Assembly (NCBI RefSeq): GCF_900156735.1
Contig: NZ_FTOL01000002.1
Location: 1 to 64,000, forward strand
From: Chryseobacterium ureilyticum
Lineage (GTDB): Bacteria; Bacteroidota; Bacteroidia; Flavobacteriales; Weeksellaceae
Length of the DNA stretch: 64,000 nucleotides
Direction: 5' to 3'
The notes below the pieces were generated by a model. That model was not told where the DNA came from. It saw nothing but the letters and a program-made list of their open reading frames with translations, and ran no database searches. Each line of letters begins with the position of its first letter. Within the stretch, counting starts at the first letter, position 1. Position numbers and translations under genes: made by a program. Shown here one piece after another: positions 1 to 10,247 of the stretch.

Positions 1-1130
1 GGATAAGTATCATAGTAGTTGATACTTAAAATGGTTTCAATATCAACAAAATATCCATTACTATATTGAATCTGCATCCCGTTTTTAGTAAATCCTGAAC
101 CACTCCTTCCCTCTACAATGATAAGGTTTTCTGCCTGAGCCTGCATACTTGTTCTGCTTCCTCCTCCAATGATTCCGGTATAAGCAACTCTTCCCAATGA
201 TTCATATTTAGTAATCAACCATTTATTCTTCTCTCTCATATTGGCATCCTGAGTCATAATAAGTCTATCGGCTTTGTCATACACCATAAATTCCCAGCCT
301 TTGCCGGGAAGCTTCTTTTCTACAAGTCTCCCTCTGCCATCATAGCGGTATTGATAATACAACTTTTCTTTTGTTGAATTATCGATAGTCGGTGCTGATG
401 CTAAAGGAGGAATAACAAAAGCAAGTTGGTCGTATTCATTATAAACATAGTAGGTATCTGCATTTTCTGAGACACTTACAACTTTCCTTACCAAAATAAC
501 CTGTCCTTTTCCGTTTTTAAATTCTATGGTTTTGTTGCCGTCTTCGTCAGTTATGGTGTTTTTGTATAATTGTGCAGGCAGAAAATATTGATTCAGTTCA
601 ATCGCAGTTTCTGTCCTTCCTTCGATCCATGTGGTGATGGTTTTATATTGCCTTACATAATCTTCATGAATATTGGCATCATAATCAAATTTAACAGGCT
701 TTCCCGTCCAGTCATTTCCTACCTGAATCTGTTGCTGGATTCTGTCCAAAGGAGAATTCTCCAATATTTTTTCGGAATAGATTTTCTCTCCACCATAGAT
801 GGAAGATGCATTTCCCAGAGGTGAGGTATAAACTCCACCTGACTGCGTTCCTGATTGAGGAATGGGAAGAAAATCTTTTGCATGTCTTCCAAACTGGTCA
901 TATTCGATATGAGTGACAACATCTTTTCCTTGGGGAGAGGCGTTTACACCAATCACCTGCTTAGGTCTGCCAAGTCCGTCGAAATATTGAACGGTTTCAG
1001 AGGATTTTGTAGCCTGGGTTCCACTATAATCCAGATACGTTTTTGTTTGAACATAGTTTTCGGTGTTGGATACCTGTGCTTTTACAGTCCCAAACATCAG
1101 AAATCCTATGGGAATTATGAGTTTTTTCAT
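1..1130 (-). CDS. RHS/YD-repeat protein (DUF6443-type), C-terminus beyond left edge
   Basis: This gene begins at an ATG at 1128-1130 and stays open to base 1, so only about the first 376 codons are present. The N-terminus is a signal peptide ([19 protein letters not shown]), followed by '[13 protein letters not shown]', '[16 protein letters not shown]', '[16 protein letters not shown]' and '[19 protein letters not shown]', which are YD/RHS-type repeats. The opening is what I know as a DUF6443 N-terminus in Chryseobacterium RHS proteins. Its start lies 6 nt after the stop of the upstream RHS-like gene, so the two are probably translationally coupled. Family members often carry a variable, sometimes toxic, C-terminal domain after the RHS core; that end is outside the window, so no toxin can be claimed. 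Confident on family, unsure on role. Confidence 0.85.
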   Translation of the reverse strand, partial: MKKLIIPIGFLMFGTVKAQVSNTENYVQTKTYLDYSGTQATKSSETVQYFDGLGRPKQVIGVNASPQGKDVVTHIEYDQFGRHAKDFLPIPQSGTQSGGVYTSPLGNASSIYGGEKIYSEKILENSPLDRIQQQIQVGNDWTGKPVKFDYDANIHEDYVRQYKTITTWIEGRTETAIELNQYFLPAQLYKNTITDEDGNKTIEFKNGKGQVILVRKVVSVSENADTYYVYNEYDQLAFVIPPLASAPTIDNSTKEKLYYQYRYDGRGRLVEKKLPGKGWEFMVYDKADRLIMTQDANMREKNKWLITKYESLGRVAYTGIIGGGSRTSMQAQAENLIIVEGRSGSGFTKNGMQIQYSNGYFVDIETILSINYYDTY

Positions 1131-1136
1131 CGATGA

Positions 1137-4100
1137 TTAGTTTTTATAGTTGTACTTCATTTCCTTCAGCACTTTTCCATCCACATCCACTACTTTCTCA
1201 AGTCTGTTTGCGGAATCATAAAGATATAATTCTCTTATTCCTGATGGTGGGGTGATACTTCTTACTCCAATCAATGGATCATAAGTATAGGTTGTAACCT
1301 TATTATTAGACAGTCCATTTCTGAAAGTATTAAGGGCATTCAATAAATCCGTTTCATCATTATTTCTACCTGCTGATGCATCAAGATTAGAAGCATTTAC
1401 AAGAGTACTAATAAGCGATTGAGAAACATCTGCATATCTGGCATTCTCTATTTTAGCAATTGGATATGTGTTGTTATATCCCCAGATAATCACTGTAGAA
1501 ATACCATCTTTGGTAGTATACTGTTGAAGATTACCTTTATCATCATATTTGTCATAGGTGATTTCTGTGGAAACAACATCTAACAAATCTTTTGAATTCA
1601 CTTTATAAGGTAAGGTCAATCCTGACGTTTTCATATCTGCTTCTGCTTGATTAACAGGATATAAAGTTTCAAATTTTGATAAAGTTTTCTGATTATTAGC
1701 TATAGATTGGGTAGTTACCGTTTCTAAAGGAATGCCCACCATGTTTTTACCTACCATAAATTCATTGCCTTTTTCATGAGCATAACCATATGAAGTTTCA
1801 TTAACTTTCAAATCCGGAAAAGTTACTTTTTGTGATGTTTGTTGATAATGTAAAGGATTATTATATAAGTACTCAACAGTGGTTCTGGCAACACCATTAT
1901 CAAAGTTTTCATTAGTTGTTACTTTTGACAGGTAATAATCATGTGAAAAGAACTTATATTGAAGTACTTCTCCAAACATTCTAAGGTCTATAGGAGGAAA
2001 GTAGTAGATTCCATAATCTAATGGCTTGCCAAAGCACGGATTAAAGCCAGTATTATTCTTTACTATATCTGAAGCTGTACATTTATAGGTCTTTTTTGAA
2101 ATCATTTGAGTATCACCATACTTAATTCCTGTAAAATTCAAAAATTCCTCTTTTTTACTAGTATTATAGAAATATTCGTTTATTACTTCCTTAACCGGGC
2201 TTAATACTCCGTTCTTAAGAATCAAATCTTCTGTCTTTTTAACAAGTCCTTTATTCCATTTTGAATTAGAATAATTTCCTCCTCGGTAAATTCCTTCTCC
2301 AAATATATTTGATGCTATTGGGTCACTTCCTGCAACGTATTCAGTAAATGTCCCCCCTTTTTCAAAGTTTAATCCACCATAACTTTTTGTTACATACTCA
2401 TACCCTACATTTTGTGATTCATTTCCAAAAAGAGGAATTAAGCTGTTCGAAAAAATACTAACATATTTGTAAGGTGTATATTGGTAAAACATTGGATTGA
2501 GCTCAGTTGGCGGGCAATAATGTACCCCTTGTGTATACTTCCAAAGAACAGGCATAAAAGAGCTTACACCAGAAGATTTATGAAGCTGATTTTTATGAGA
2601 ATAGTACCATTTTTCAACTTTTGGAGATGAAGAGACATTATCATAATGTTCTATTTTCTCTACACGGTTTCCTCCGATAGAAAGATTAGTATCCACAACA
2701 CTATCAGGAGCATCAATATACCTGAAACTAACTCCACCTCCAAAACATGGTCTTGATACGCTGATGGAAACTTGATATTCTACAGACGCTTTAGCATCAA
2801 GATAATATTCATTCGATCCCCCTGGATAATAATAAGGACTTACTTCATTTATATAGCCAAGAGAACTTAAGGTACTTAACTTTTCAAATTGCCCTGTTGA
2901 AAGATTTTTAACCTTAATGTAAACCCGAACCTGATGCGTCATAGCAGAACAATCCTGATTAAATTTAGCTCCTCCAGAAAATTTTATCATCTGAGATTTT
3001 CCAGAATAAATTTTTTTCGTGGTTGTATTACTATCAGTTATATCATCTGTCAATACTGTCATATAATCAAATTTAGTGGGGGCTGGGGTTATCTTAGTTC
3101 CCCATTTAGTATGTGGCTCATAGAATATTTTACTATATCCTTTAGTGGGATAAGTAATTTTTGACAACAAACCTGATTGTGAAAGATTAGTATCAATCTC
3201 TCTATTTGCAAAGGAAAAATTAATAAAATCCAAATAATAATGATCTACTTTTCCAATCAAGTGAGAGTTTTGTGTTGCCCCATTAAAATATCCCCAAAAA
3301 TCCTGAGCATTAGATAATCTTCGTGGAAGAAGTTCAGGATTAATATATTCAAATTTATATTGTTTAGTATTTGTTTCAGAATAAACTTTTGTTAAAAACA
3401 CCCTATTGTTTGATGTTAACAAATATTCCATTTTATAGGTATCAATAATAGTTGGATTACCGTTACCATTTTCTTGCAAATTTTTAATTTCATGCAAATA
3501 TCCTGATCGATTCTCTTGTGTATTTTCTCCTAAAGGAGCATAATTAAATTCCAAAACATTCTGATTGATATTATTTCGTATTTTTTTTAGACGATGGCTA
3601 TCATAAGATACAATTGTAGAGGTTTTCTTCATTCCGTTTATGGAAGCAAAAGGAATTCCTTGATCAGAAGAACAATTAATAGACATCATCGTATCAAAGA
3701 AGTTATAAGTATTATTATTATTTGCAGTATATCTAAGTGGATCGGGACCATATTCAAAATAGACAATGTTATTTTTTGTATCCTCAATACGAGTAAGGAA
3801 ATATGCAGATTCAAAAGAGACTTCTGAAGGGACCCATCCTACACCTTGCACCCTGCTTTCACTGGATTCAGTGACAGTGAAATAATATTTTATACCTTGC
3901 GGTGATATAATTAAAAAGCCTTCAGGAATCTTTTTTATTTTGAAATCACTTTTTTTCTCCTGAATCCAAGTGTCGGCTCCATCTCGTACAAATGATGTGG
4001 AAAATACTCCGGGTATATTTACTCTATATAAATCTTTTTCCGTATCAAAGTTTTCCATCATACTGGTATATTCATAAAAGTTAAGCTGTAATGCTCTATA

Positions 4101-4496
4101 CCCTGTGGCTTGATCTTCAGTCTCATCTTTTTGCCAAAGTGCACCATTTAAAGGATCCTCTTTATCTCTTACAATTTTAGAAATTATACCATTAGCACTC
4201 ATTGTCCAACCCAGCCCCGGAAGAGAAGTATACTCATCTACTTTTATTCCGTTGCTTGAATATTTAAGAGATACGGGCACTTTTATGTCTCCTATTGAAT
4301 ATTCATAAAGAGGAATATCCTGCATCATAGTACCGGTATATTCTCCAATATTAACATTTCCGTAAGTCCCTAAGTTATAAGAGTCCGGAGAAGAAGGAAA
4401 AATATTGATGCTTGTATTAATATTGTTATTAGGACCTTGAGAATATCCTTTTATAAATAAAGCCAACAGTAATGTTATGTAAATTTTCTTTTTCAT
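1137..4496 (-). CDS. Large secreted RHS-like protein
   Basis: This 1119-residue protein has a signal peptide (MKKKIYITLLLALFIKGYSQ). Early in the mature protein comes 'VPVSLKYSSNGIKVDEY' and 'LPGLGWTMSANGIISKIVRD', the usual opening of Bacteroidota proteins related to SpvB/RHS shells. YD-like repeats appear near the end ('YDKYDDKGNLQQY', 'YLYDSANRLEKVVDVDGK'), and the chain stops at 'MKYNYKN' with no extra domain. It sits 3 nt after the T9SS propeller gene (4500-6098) and 6 nt before the DUF6443-type RHS gene, in one operon. I infer that it forms part of a large surface or secreted shell together with the next gene product. No catalytic motif was recognised. Confidence 0.8.
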   Translation of the reverse strand: MKKKIYITLLLALFIKGYSQGPNNNINTSINIFPSSPDSYNLGTYGNVNIGEYTGTMMQDIPLYEYSIGDIKVPVSLKYSSNGIKVDEYTSLPGLGWTMSANGIISKIVRDKEDPLNGALWQKDETEDQATGYRALQLNFYEYTSMMENFDTEKDLYRVNIPGVFSTSFVRDGADTWIQEKKSDFKIKKIPEGFLIISPQGIKYYFTVTESSESRVQGVGWVPSEVSFESAYFLTRIEDTKNNIVYFEYGPDPLRYTANNNNTYNFFDTMMSINCSSDQGIPFASINGMKKTSTIVSYDSHRLKKIRNNINQNVLEFNYAPLGENTQENRSGYLHEIKNLQENGNGNPTIIDTYKMEYLLTSNNRVFLTKVYSETNTKQYKFEYINPELLPRRLSNAQDFWGYFNGATQNSHLIGKVDHYYLDFINFSFANREIDTNLSQSGLLSKITYPTKGYSKIFYEPHTKWGTKITPAPTKFDYMTVLTDDITDSNTTTKKIYSGKSQMIKFSGGAKFNQDCSAMTHQVRVYIKVKNLSTGQFEKLSTLSSLGYINEVSPYYYPGGSNEYYLDAKASVEYQVSISVSRPCFGGGVSFRYIDAPDSVVDTNLSIGGNRVEKIEHYDNVSSSPKVEKWYYSHKNQLHKSSGVSSFMPVLWKYTQGVHYCPPTELNPMFYQYTPYKYVSIFSNSLIPLFGNESQNVGYEYVTKSYGGLNFEKGGTFTEYVAGSDPIASNIFGEGIYRGGNYSNSKWNKGLVKKTEDLILKNGVLSPVKEVINEYFYNTSKKEEFLNFTGIKYGDTQMISKKTYKCTASDIVKNNTGFNPCFGKPLDYGIYYFPPIDLRMFGEVLQYKFFSHDYYLSKVTTNENFDNGVARTTVEYLYNNPLHYQQTSQKVTFPDLKVNETSYGYAHEKGNEFMVGKNMVGIPLETVTTQSIANNQKTLSKFETLYPVNQAEADMKTSGLTLPYKVNSKDLLDVVSTEITYDKYDDKGNLQQYTTKDGISTVIIWGYNNTYPIAKIENARYADVSQSLISTLVNASNLDASAGRNNDETDLLNALNTFRNGLSNNKVTTYTYDPLIGVRSITPPSGIRELYLYDSANRLEKVVDVDGKVLKEMKYNYKN

Positions 4497-4499
4497 TGT

Positions 4500-6098
4500 T
4501 TACTTCTTTATCAGCTTCGCATTCGCTGTTTTGTTATCATTAGTTTTTATAGTAATCAAATAAGCTCCCTGAACCAAAGCCTGGGTATTAATCTTAGTTA
4601 CCTTGTTCTTCGTTTTCAGGTTTTGTAACTGCCTCCCACCCATATCATACAACATAATTTCACCTTCTTTAAAATCAAAACCGATTTCTACATAAGCGTA
4701 ATCTGTGACTGGATTTGGATAGATTTTGATGTCATATTTTTCAATCAGGTCATTCACCTGTTTATCGCCTAGTTTTACGATTTTCCAATTCTCTTTACCT
4801 AATTCTTCAGCACTGGTTCCGGCAAGAATAATAGAGCCATCTCTGTTTAGTTTTAAATCTGAAAGTCTTTCTTCTCTTTTTCTGGATTCGCCTTTCACAT
4901 GTTTTCGCCACTGTTCATTTCCATTTCCATCAAGATATAGCATCAAGAAAGTTTCATCATCCGTTTCTATTCTTCCTTCGGCTTGAGTATAACCACCTAA
5001 TAAAATTCCTTTTGAAGATTTATCATCTGCTGAATGAATCACGCTCATACCCATTAAAACATCCCTGTTTTTAAAGTTGTAGGATTTTTGCCATTGTTCA
5101 TCTCCTTTTTCGTTCAAAGCAATCAACCAAAGGTCTGTTCCTTCTTCAATTCCTACGGTTTTATTTCCTGATCTATCTGATCTGGACTCTCCACCAATAA
5201 TATAACCATTGGAGGTTAAAGCAAGGGTTCTGAGATGGTCATCTTCTTTTCCACCATAGTTCTTTTCCCATTCTACTTTTCCGTTCTTGTCCAATTTTAC
5301 GATCCAGTAATCTCCTTCCCCGAAATTGCTGCTGGCTTTTGGCATCTGGCTGATTTTAGAGGTACCAGGATCACCTGTTTTAGGTCCCAAATCACGAACC
5401 TCGGAACTTCTTGAGTAAATTCCCAATAAAGCTCCGCCATCTCTGGTCGGAATCATTTTCTCTACTTCATCCAGACCTTTCCCGCCAAGGATAATTTGTG
5501 ATAATTCTTTACCGTCTTTATCCAGTTTAATGATTAAAACATCTTTAGAACCGTAGCCTTTTGCTGAGTTTTGTACATTTCCTGCTACAATAAAGCCTTG
5601 ATCCATAGTTTGAATAACAGCTCTTGCTTCTTCATCGGAAGAACTTCCCAAGGTTTTCTGCCATAATTCATCCCCAAATTCATTGATTCTGATCAGCCAG
5701 ATATCCGATCCGCCCTTTGCTTCATCTTTTTTATCCAGTCCTTTTGCTGAATAAGAAGTTCCAGCCAAAAGGAATCCTCCATCTTGCGTCGTTACGGTTG
5801 CTGATAAATAATCGTGGTCTTGTCCTGAGAAATACTTTTCCCATGACTGTTCGCCTTGTTGGTTCAGTTTAACCAAGTGGAAATCGTAGCCGTTGTTCTG
5901 CTTACTTCCAGCCTCCAGCTTCCCGCTTCCTGACTGAATAGCGCTCCCTGTAATAAGATATTGCTGATCGATGGTTGTCGTTACCTGGCTTAAGAAATCC
6001 TGAGTAGAGGATTTGATATCTTTTTGCCAGAGAACTTCCTGAGCAGAAGTGCTCAGAATTGTGCATACAAGAAATGCACTCGTATAAAGTTTCTTCAT
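4500..6098 (-). CDS. T9SS type A sorting-domain protein with propeller-like repeats
   Basis: The 532-residue product starts with a signal peptide (MKKLYTSAFLVCTILSTSAQ). Residues about 20-440 are repeats of the form 'DxWLIRLNxxGDExWQKTxG' followed by 'GGFIVAG', which suggests a beta-propeller-like fold. The last ~75 residues, from 'IKIYPNPVTDYAYVEIGF' to 'NAKLIKK', are a type A T9SS C-terminal sorting domain (YPNP start, 'LYDMGGRQL', 'GAYLITI', K-rich end). It should therefore be exported through T9SS and displayed or released. It is the first gene of the operon with the two RHS-like genes, with a 3-nt gap to the next. Its role within that operon is unknown; a carrier or anchoring role is only a guess. 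Confidence 0.88.
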   Translation of the reverse strand: MKKLYTSAFLVCTILSTSAQEVLWQKDIKSSTQDFLSQVTTTIDQQYLITGSAIQSGSGKLEAGSKQNNGYDFHLVKLNQQGEQSWEKYFSGQDHDYLSATVTTQDGGFLLAGTSYSAKGLDKKDEAKGGSDIWLIRINEFGDELWQKTLGSSSDEEARAVIQTMDQGFIVAGNVQNSAKGYGSKDVLIIKLDKDGKELSQIILGGKGLDEVEKMIPTRDGGALLGIYSRSSEVRDLGPKTGDPGTSKISQMPKASSNFGEGDYWIVKLDKNGKVEWEKNYGGKEDDHLRTLALTSNGYIIGGESRSDRSGNKTVGIEEGTDLWLIALNEKGDEQWQKSYNFKNRDVLMGMSVIHSADDKSSKGILLGGYTQAEGRIETDDETFLMLYLDGNGNEQWRKHVKGESRKREERLSDLKLNRDGSIILAGTSAEELGKENWKIVKLGDKQVNDLIEKYDIKIYPNPVTDYAYVEIGFDFKEGEIMLYDMGGRQLQNLKTKNKVTKINTQALVQGAYLITIKTNDNKTANAKLIKK

Positions 6099-6613
6099 GT
6101 TTATATTTTAAGTATTGGAAATTAGTGTTTTAAGAAAGTATTAAACAATATATTGGTTATAATTGCTTAATACTGATCATAATACAACCTATTTTACGAA
6201 ACAAATTCAATGTTAAATTACATTTCACTGATTTACATTCAGAAATAGATTGAATATTCCTGTACTTTGACCGTAAAATCATTTAAAAAAGAGTATTGAA
6301 TGATACCTGAAAAGATATCTAAGGATTATATTGAGTTATCATTGTTATTAGTTTAATGGTTAGTTTTTTTTTGCGAAAATAGTATTTTTAAACAACTACA
6401 GATCATATTAATGTGATTTAATATTAAAATACTCCCTTGAGTTTTATCATCTATTTGTTATTCTTTCACAAAGCTACTACAGTAAAGCGACAGAACCTGA
6501 CGCAATATATCCGCTTTTCTACAAAAGATACTTATAAAGTTCTCATTATAAAACAAAAAAGAACCTTGAGACATACTTACATTTTCAATATATTCGCTAC
6601 ATAAAATCAGAAC
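6099..6613. other. Divergent intergenic region, no gene seen
   Basis: This 515-bp AT-rich spacer separates the minus-strand T9SS/RHS operon from the plus-strand GH92 gene, so it should hold both promoters. I found no exact TTG-N(17-23)-TAnnTTTG promoter and no ORF with a recognisable product; the longest open stretch on the minus strand is antisense to GH92. No clear hairpin or repeat was seen. Confidence 0.6.
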
Positions 6614-9415
6614 ATGAAAAACAGGCTGGTCGCATTTTCTATATTGATTACTCAAATTATTTATGCGCAAAATTATTCCCAATATGTAAACCCATTTATT
6701 GGTACAGGAGGTCACGGACATACCTTTCCCGGGGCAATCGTTCCTTTCGGAATGGTACAGCTTTCCCCCGATACAAGAATTGACGGAAGTTGGGATGGCA
6801 GTAGTGGTTATCATTATTCAGATTCTGTGATTTATGGTTTTTCTCATACTCACCTCAACGGAACAGGAGTTTCGGATTACGGAGATATTATGCTGATGCC
6901 TACCATGGGAAATCCAAACTTGAACAGCAAAGATTATTTTTCGAAGTTCTCTCACAAAAATGAAAAGGCTTCCGCTGGATTTTACAGTGTAAAGCTGGAT
7001 AAAAATAATATAGACGTTCGCCTGACAACAACAAAAAGAGTCGGATATCACGAATATACTTTTAATAATGCAGGAAATGCTAACATTATACTGGATCTCA
7101 ACCATCGTGATAAGCTTCTCGAAGGGGAAGTAAAAATCATTGATGATAAGACCATAGAAGTTTTCAGAAGAAGTGAGGCTTGGGCAACCAATCAATACAT
7201 TTATGCAAGAATTGAGTTTTCAAAACCAATGAAAATTTCCAAGAAGGAAGTGAATGGCAAAAATGAAAACAACCTGTTGTCCGGAACAAAACTGGCTCTT
7301 GCATTCTCCACAGATGTTAAAAAAGGAGAAAAAATCAATGTAAAAGTGGCAATTTCTCCTACAGGATATGAAGGTGCAGAAAAAAATATGCTTGCAGAAA
7401 GTCAATCCTTGAATTTTGAACAGGTAAAAAAACAGGCAGTTGCCGATTGGGATAAAGAATTGTCGAAAATAGAAGTAAAGTCTGACGATAAAAATAAATT
7501 GTCTGTTTTCTATACAGCGATGTACCATGTTTTTACCCAGCCGAATATCAATATGGATGTTGACGGAAGATACAGAGGTCGTGACAACAAGCTTTACTCA
7601 GCCAAGGATTTTGATTATTACACCGTATTTTCACTTTGGGATACTTTCAGAGGAGCACATCCTTTAATGACTTTGATCGACAGAAAAAGAACGGCTGACT
7701 TTATCAATACTTTTATCAAACAATATGAACAGGGCGGAAAACTTCCGGTATGGGAATTGGCTTCCAATGAAACGGAATGCATGATCGGTTACCACTCTGT
7801 TTCCGTGATTGCAGATGCGATGGCAAAAGGGATCAAAGGATTTGATTATGAAAAGGCGTATCAGGCTTCAAAAAATTCTGCTATGCTGGATATTTTTGGT
7901 TTAAATGCTTACAAACAGAATAACTACATCAGTATTGATGATGAGCATGAAAGTGTTTCCAAAACCGTGGAATATGCTTATGATGATTGGTGTATTGCCC
8001 AAATGGCAAAGATTTTAGGCAAGAAAGAAGATTACCAGTACTTTATGAAACGTTCTCAGAACTGGAAAAATCTCTACAATCCTAAAAGTGGTTTCATGCA
8101 GCCAAGAAAGAACGGAAACTGGTATGAACCATTTGATCCGAGAGAGGTCAACAACAATTATACGGAAGGAAATTCATGGCATTATTCTTACTCTGTACAG
8201 CAGGATATTCCGGGGCTTATAGCAGCTCATGGCGGTAAAGAAAAATTTGAACAGTTCATTGATGCTATTTTTGCTGCACCCGACAAAACTACAGGTAGAG
8301 AACAGGTAGATATTACAGGTTTAATGGGACAGTATGCACAGGGAAATGAACCCAGCCATCATATTGCTTACCTATACAATTTTGTAGATAAACCGGAAAA
8401 AACAGATGCTAAAATAAAATACATCCTCGATAATTTCTATAAAAACACGCCGGACGGGCTGATCGGAAATGAAGACTGCGGACAGATGAGCGCATGGTAC
8501 ATTTTAAGTTCTATGGGAATCTATTCTGTAACACCCGGATTACCTGAATGGGAAACGACAACTCCTTATTTTGATGAGATTAAAATTCATCTGGAAGACG
8601 GAACTACAAAAACCATTACGAAAAATACAGGTAAAGCAGAACTTAAAAAACTGGGATTTGAAAATATAAAACCTATCAGTGAATCCAAATATGCACAACT
8701 CACGGCTTCCCCAGTGATTGCTGCAGACAGAATTTTTGATTTTTCCACTAAAGTGGAGATTACACCGTTAAATCTAGGTGACAAAATCTATTATATGACT
8801 ATGGATGAGAGTGATGCCAACAAAAGAAAAACATTTACAGCCTACAAAGGACCTTTCACCATTACGAAAACGACACAGGTTCATGCGTATGCGGAAAGAA
8901 AAGGCGAAAAAAGTTCAGTGACTGTAGCCAATTTCAACAGAAGACCTAATTATTGGGATATCAATATCCTTTCAAAAGCAACTCCTCAATATACAGCCAA
9001 CGGAAAACTGGCATTAATCGACGGAATCAGAGGGGATGTCAATTGGAGAAAAGGTGAATGGCACGGATATCAGGGACAGAATTTTGAAGCAATAATTGAT
9101 TTTAAATCTCCACAACAGATCACATCATTGTCATCCACTTACCTTCAGGACAGCAAAGCATGGATCCTGATGCCTTCTAAAGTAGAATATTACGCATCAA
9201 TGAACAATAAAGATTTTATCCTTCTGAAAACAATCGATAACAATATTGATCCAAAAGATGAAAAAGTACAGCTTAAAGATTTTACCACTGAAATTCTTCC
9301 TACTGAAACAAGATATATTAAGGTAAAAGCATATTATTACGGAAAATTACCGGAATGGCATCAAGGAGCTGGCGGAGAAGCCTATATCTTTATTGATGAA
9401 ATTTCCGCGAAATAA
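6614..9415 (+). CDS. GH92 family alpha-mannosidase, secreted
   Basis: The 933-residue protein has a signal peptide ending at 'QIIYAQ'. It then shows the GH92 hallmarks: 'YVNPFIGTGGHGHTFPGA' and 'PFGMVQLSPDTR' at the N-terminal beta-domain, 'SLWDTFRGAHPL', 'EGNSWHYSYSVQQDI', 'GNEPSHHIAYLYNF' and 'GNEDCGQMSAWYILSSMG' in the (alpha/alpha)6 barrel. GH92 enzymes are calcium-dependent exo-mannosidases acting on alpha-mannosides of N-glycans or mannans. Beyond about residue 725 there is a chitobiase C-terminal-like segment ('YAERKGEKSSVTVANF') and then an F5/8 type C-like domain (about 790-930), probably carbohydrate-binding. The next gene starts 15 nt downstream, suggesting co-transcription. No T9SS tail is present, so the enzyme is likely periplasmic or released by another route. 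Confidence 0.93.
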   Translation: MKNRLVAFSILITQIIYAQNYSQYVNPFIGTGGHGHTFPGAIVPFGMVQLSPDTRIDGSWDGSSGYHYSDSVIYGFSHTHLNGTGVSDYGDIMLMPTMGNPNLNSKDYFSKFSHKNEKASAGFYSVKLDKNNIDVRLTTTKRVGYHEYTFNNAGNANIILDLNHRDKLLEGEVKIIDDKTIEVFRRSEAWATNQYIYARIEFSKPMKISKKEVNGKNENNLLSGTKLALAFSTDVKKGEKINVKVAISPTGYEGAEKNMLAESQSLNFEQVKKQAVADWDKELSKIEVKSDDKNKLSVFYTAMYHVFTQPNINMDVDGRYRGRDNKLYSAKDFDYYTVFSLWDTFRGAHPLMTLIDRKRTADFINTFIKQYEQGGKLPVWELASNETECMIGYHSVSVIADAMAKGIKGFDYEKAYQASKNSAMLDIFGLNAYKQNNYISIDDEHESVSKTVEYAYDDWCIAQMAKILGKKEDYQYFMKRSQNWKNLYNPKSGFMQPRKNGNWYEPFDPREVNNNYTEGNSWHYSYSVQQDIPGLIAAHGGKEKFEQFIDAIFAAPDKTTGREQVDITGLMGQYAQGNEPSHHIAYLYNFVDKPEKTDAKIKYILDNFYKNTPDGLIGNEDCGQMSAWYILSSMGIYSVTPGLPEWETTTPYFDEIKIHLEDGTTKTITKNTGKAELKKLGFENIKPISESKYAQLTASPVIAADRIFDFSTKVEITPLNLGDKIYYMTMDESDANKRKTFTAYKGPFTITKTTQVHAYAERKGEKSSVTVANFNRRPNYWDINILSKATPQYTANGKLALIDGIRGDVNWRKGEWHGYQGQNFEAIIDFKSPQQITSLSSTYLQDSKAWILMPSKVEYYASMNNKDFILLKTIDNNIDPKDEKVQLKDFTTEILPTETRYIKVKAYYYGKLPEWHQGAGGEAYIFIDEISAK

Positions 9416-9430
9416 AAACAATTACAATAC

Positions 9431-10207
9431 ATGAAAAAGTTATCATTACTTCTATTCTTGTTTTTAAGTTTTATAAACGTTTCAGCATGCAAATGCGTCA
9501 TGAGTAATTTTGCAGAAAATTATTTAGATGCTGATGTTGTGGGCGTTATCAAAATCCTGAAAGTATATGGTGAAAACGCTCAGCAAAGAACCTATAAAGC
9601 AGATATTGAGTTCGAGAAGTTATACAAAGGAGCGAAATTCACAACATTGAATGTAAGAGGATTAATCGGTAATTCGTCCTCTGCAGCTTGTGAAAAAGAT
9701 GTAAAACCTAATGAAAGATATTTGATTTTATTAAAAGGATCAAACAAGAATTTTTCTATTTCCTCATGTTCTCCGATGTCTCAACTACCAGAGAAACCTA
9801 TCAAGGACGAAAGCATTGAAATGGAAAAATTAAGCAATGTCTTTTCTTATTTAGACAAGAATAAATTCAAATTTAAAGGGCTTCAATTTACTTATTACTA
9901 TGATGAAACAATGGGAGCCAATACAAGATCCGAACTTTCAAAAATAAGAAACTTCAAACCCAAGCAGCCATTTGCCATATACAAAGTTAAGTTGAATGAT
10001 TCTTTCAAAATTAAAGAAATTACACCGATGACAACTTTTGGAAGCAAAGACAAAACTATAGAAGCCATCATGAAAAAAAATCTGACTATTGAAACCCCAA
10101 TGTTTAAAGATACTTCAGAAAAAAATGAATACCTGGTATTACTTTTTTACAACAAACAAAATATCAAAACAGAGAACAAAGAGATCATATCTGATTCCTG
10201 GTTCTAA
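9431..10207 (+). CDS. TIMP/netrin (NTR)-like CxC protein, exported
   Basis: This 258-residue protein has a hydrophobic signal (residues 1-19) ending in 'NVSA', followed at once by C20-K-C22. Further cysteines are C87 ('AACEKD') and C113 ('SSCSPM'). Counted from C20 the positions are 1, 3, 68 and 94, close to the Cys1-Cys70 and Cys3-Cys99 pattern of tissue inhibitors of metalloproteinases, and the 'DADVVGVIKILKV...Y' strand and 'ERYLILLKG' fit the NTR OB-fold. 'VSAC' also fits a lipobox, so C20 may instead be lipidated. It follows GH92 by 15 nt and ends at a bidirectional terminator. Residues after about 130 are unassigned. The fold is inferred from cysteine spacing; inhibitory function is not shown. 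Confidence 0.6.
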   Translation: MKKLSLLLFLFLSFINVSACKCVMSNFAENYLDADVVGVIKILKVYGENAQQRTYKADIEFEKLYKGAKFTTLNVRGLIGNSSSAACEKDVKPNERYLILLKGSNKNFSISSCSPMSQLPEKPIKDESIEMEKLSNVFSYLDKNKFKFKGLQFTYYYDETMGANTRSELSKIRNFKPKQPFAIYKVKLNDSFKIKEITPMTTFGSKDKTIEAIMKKNLTIETPMFKDTSEKNEYLVLLFYNKQNIKTENKEIISDSWF

Positions 10208-10210
10208 AAA

Positions 10211-10246
10211 AATAGCCTCTTCACTTTTGAAGAGGCTATTTTTTAT
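10211..10246. terminator. Bidirectional rho-independent terminator
   Basis: A perfect 13-bp stem (10211-10223 with 10228-10240) with a 4-nt loop CTTT is flanked by an A run on the left and a T run on the right. It lies between the convergent TIMP-like gene and the PhyH gene and can serve both. Confidence 0.9.
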
Positions 10247-10247
10247 C

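Noticed and set aside
1137..4496. A sequencing break between the two RHS-like genes
   Set aside because: The stop, 6-nt gap and new signal peptide at 1130 indicate two separate exported proteins and not one broken gene.
6458..6814. A 118-codon minus-strand ORF in the GH92 upstream region
   Set aside because: Antisense to the GH92 signal peptide and catalytic start; composition is that of a shadow frame.
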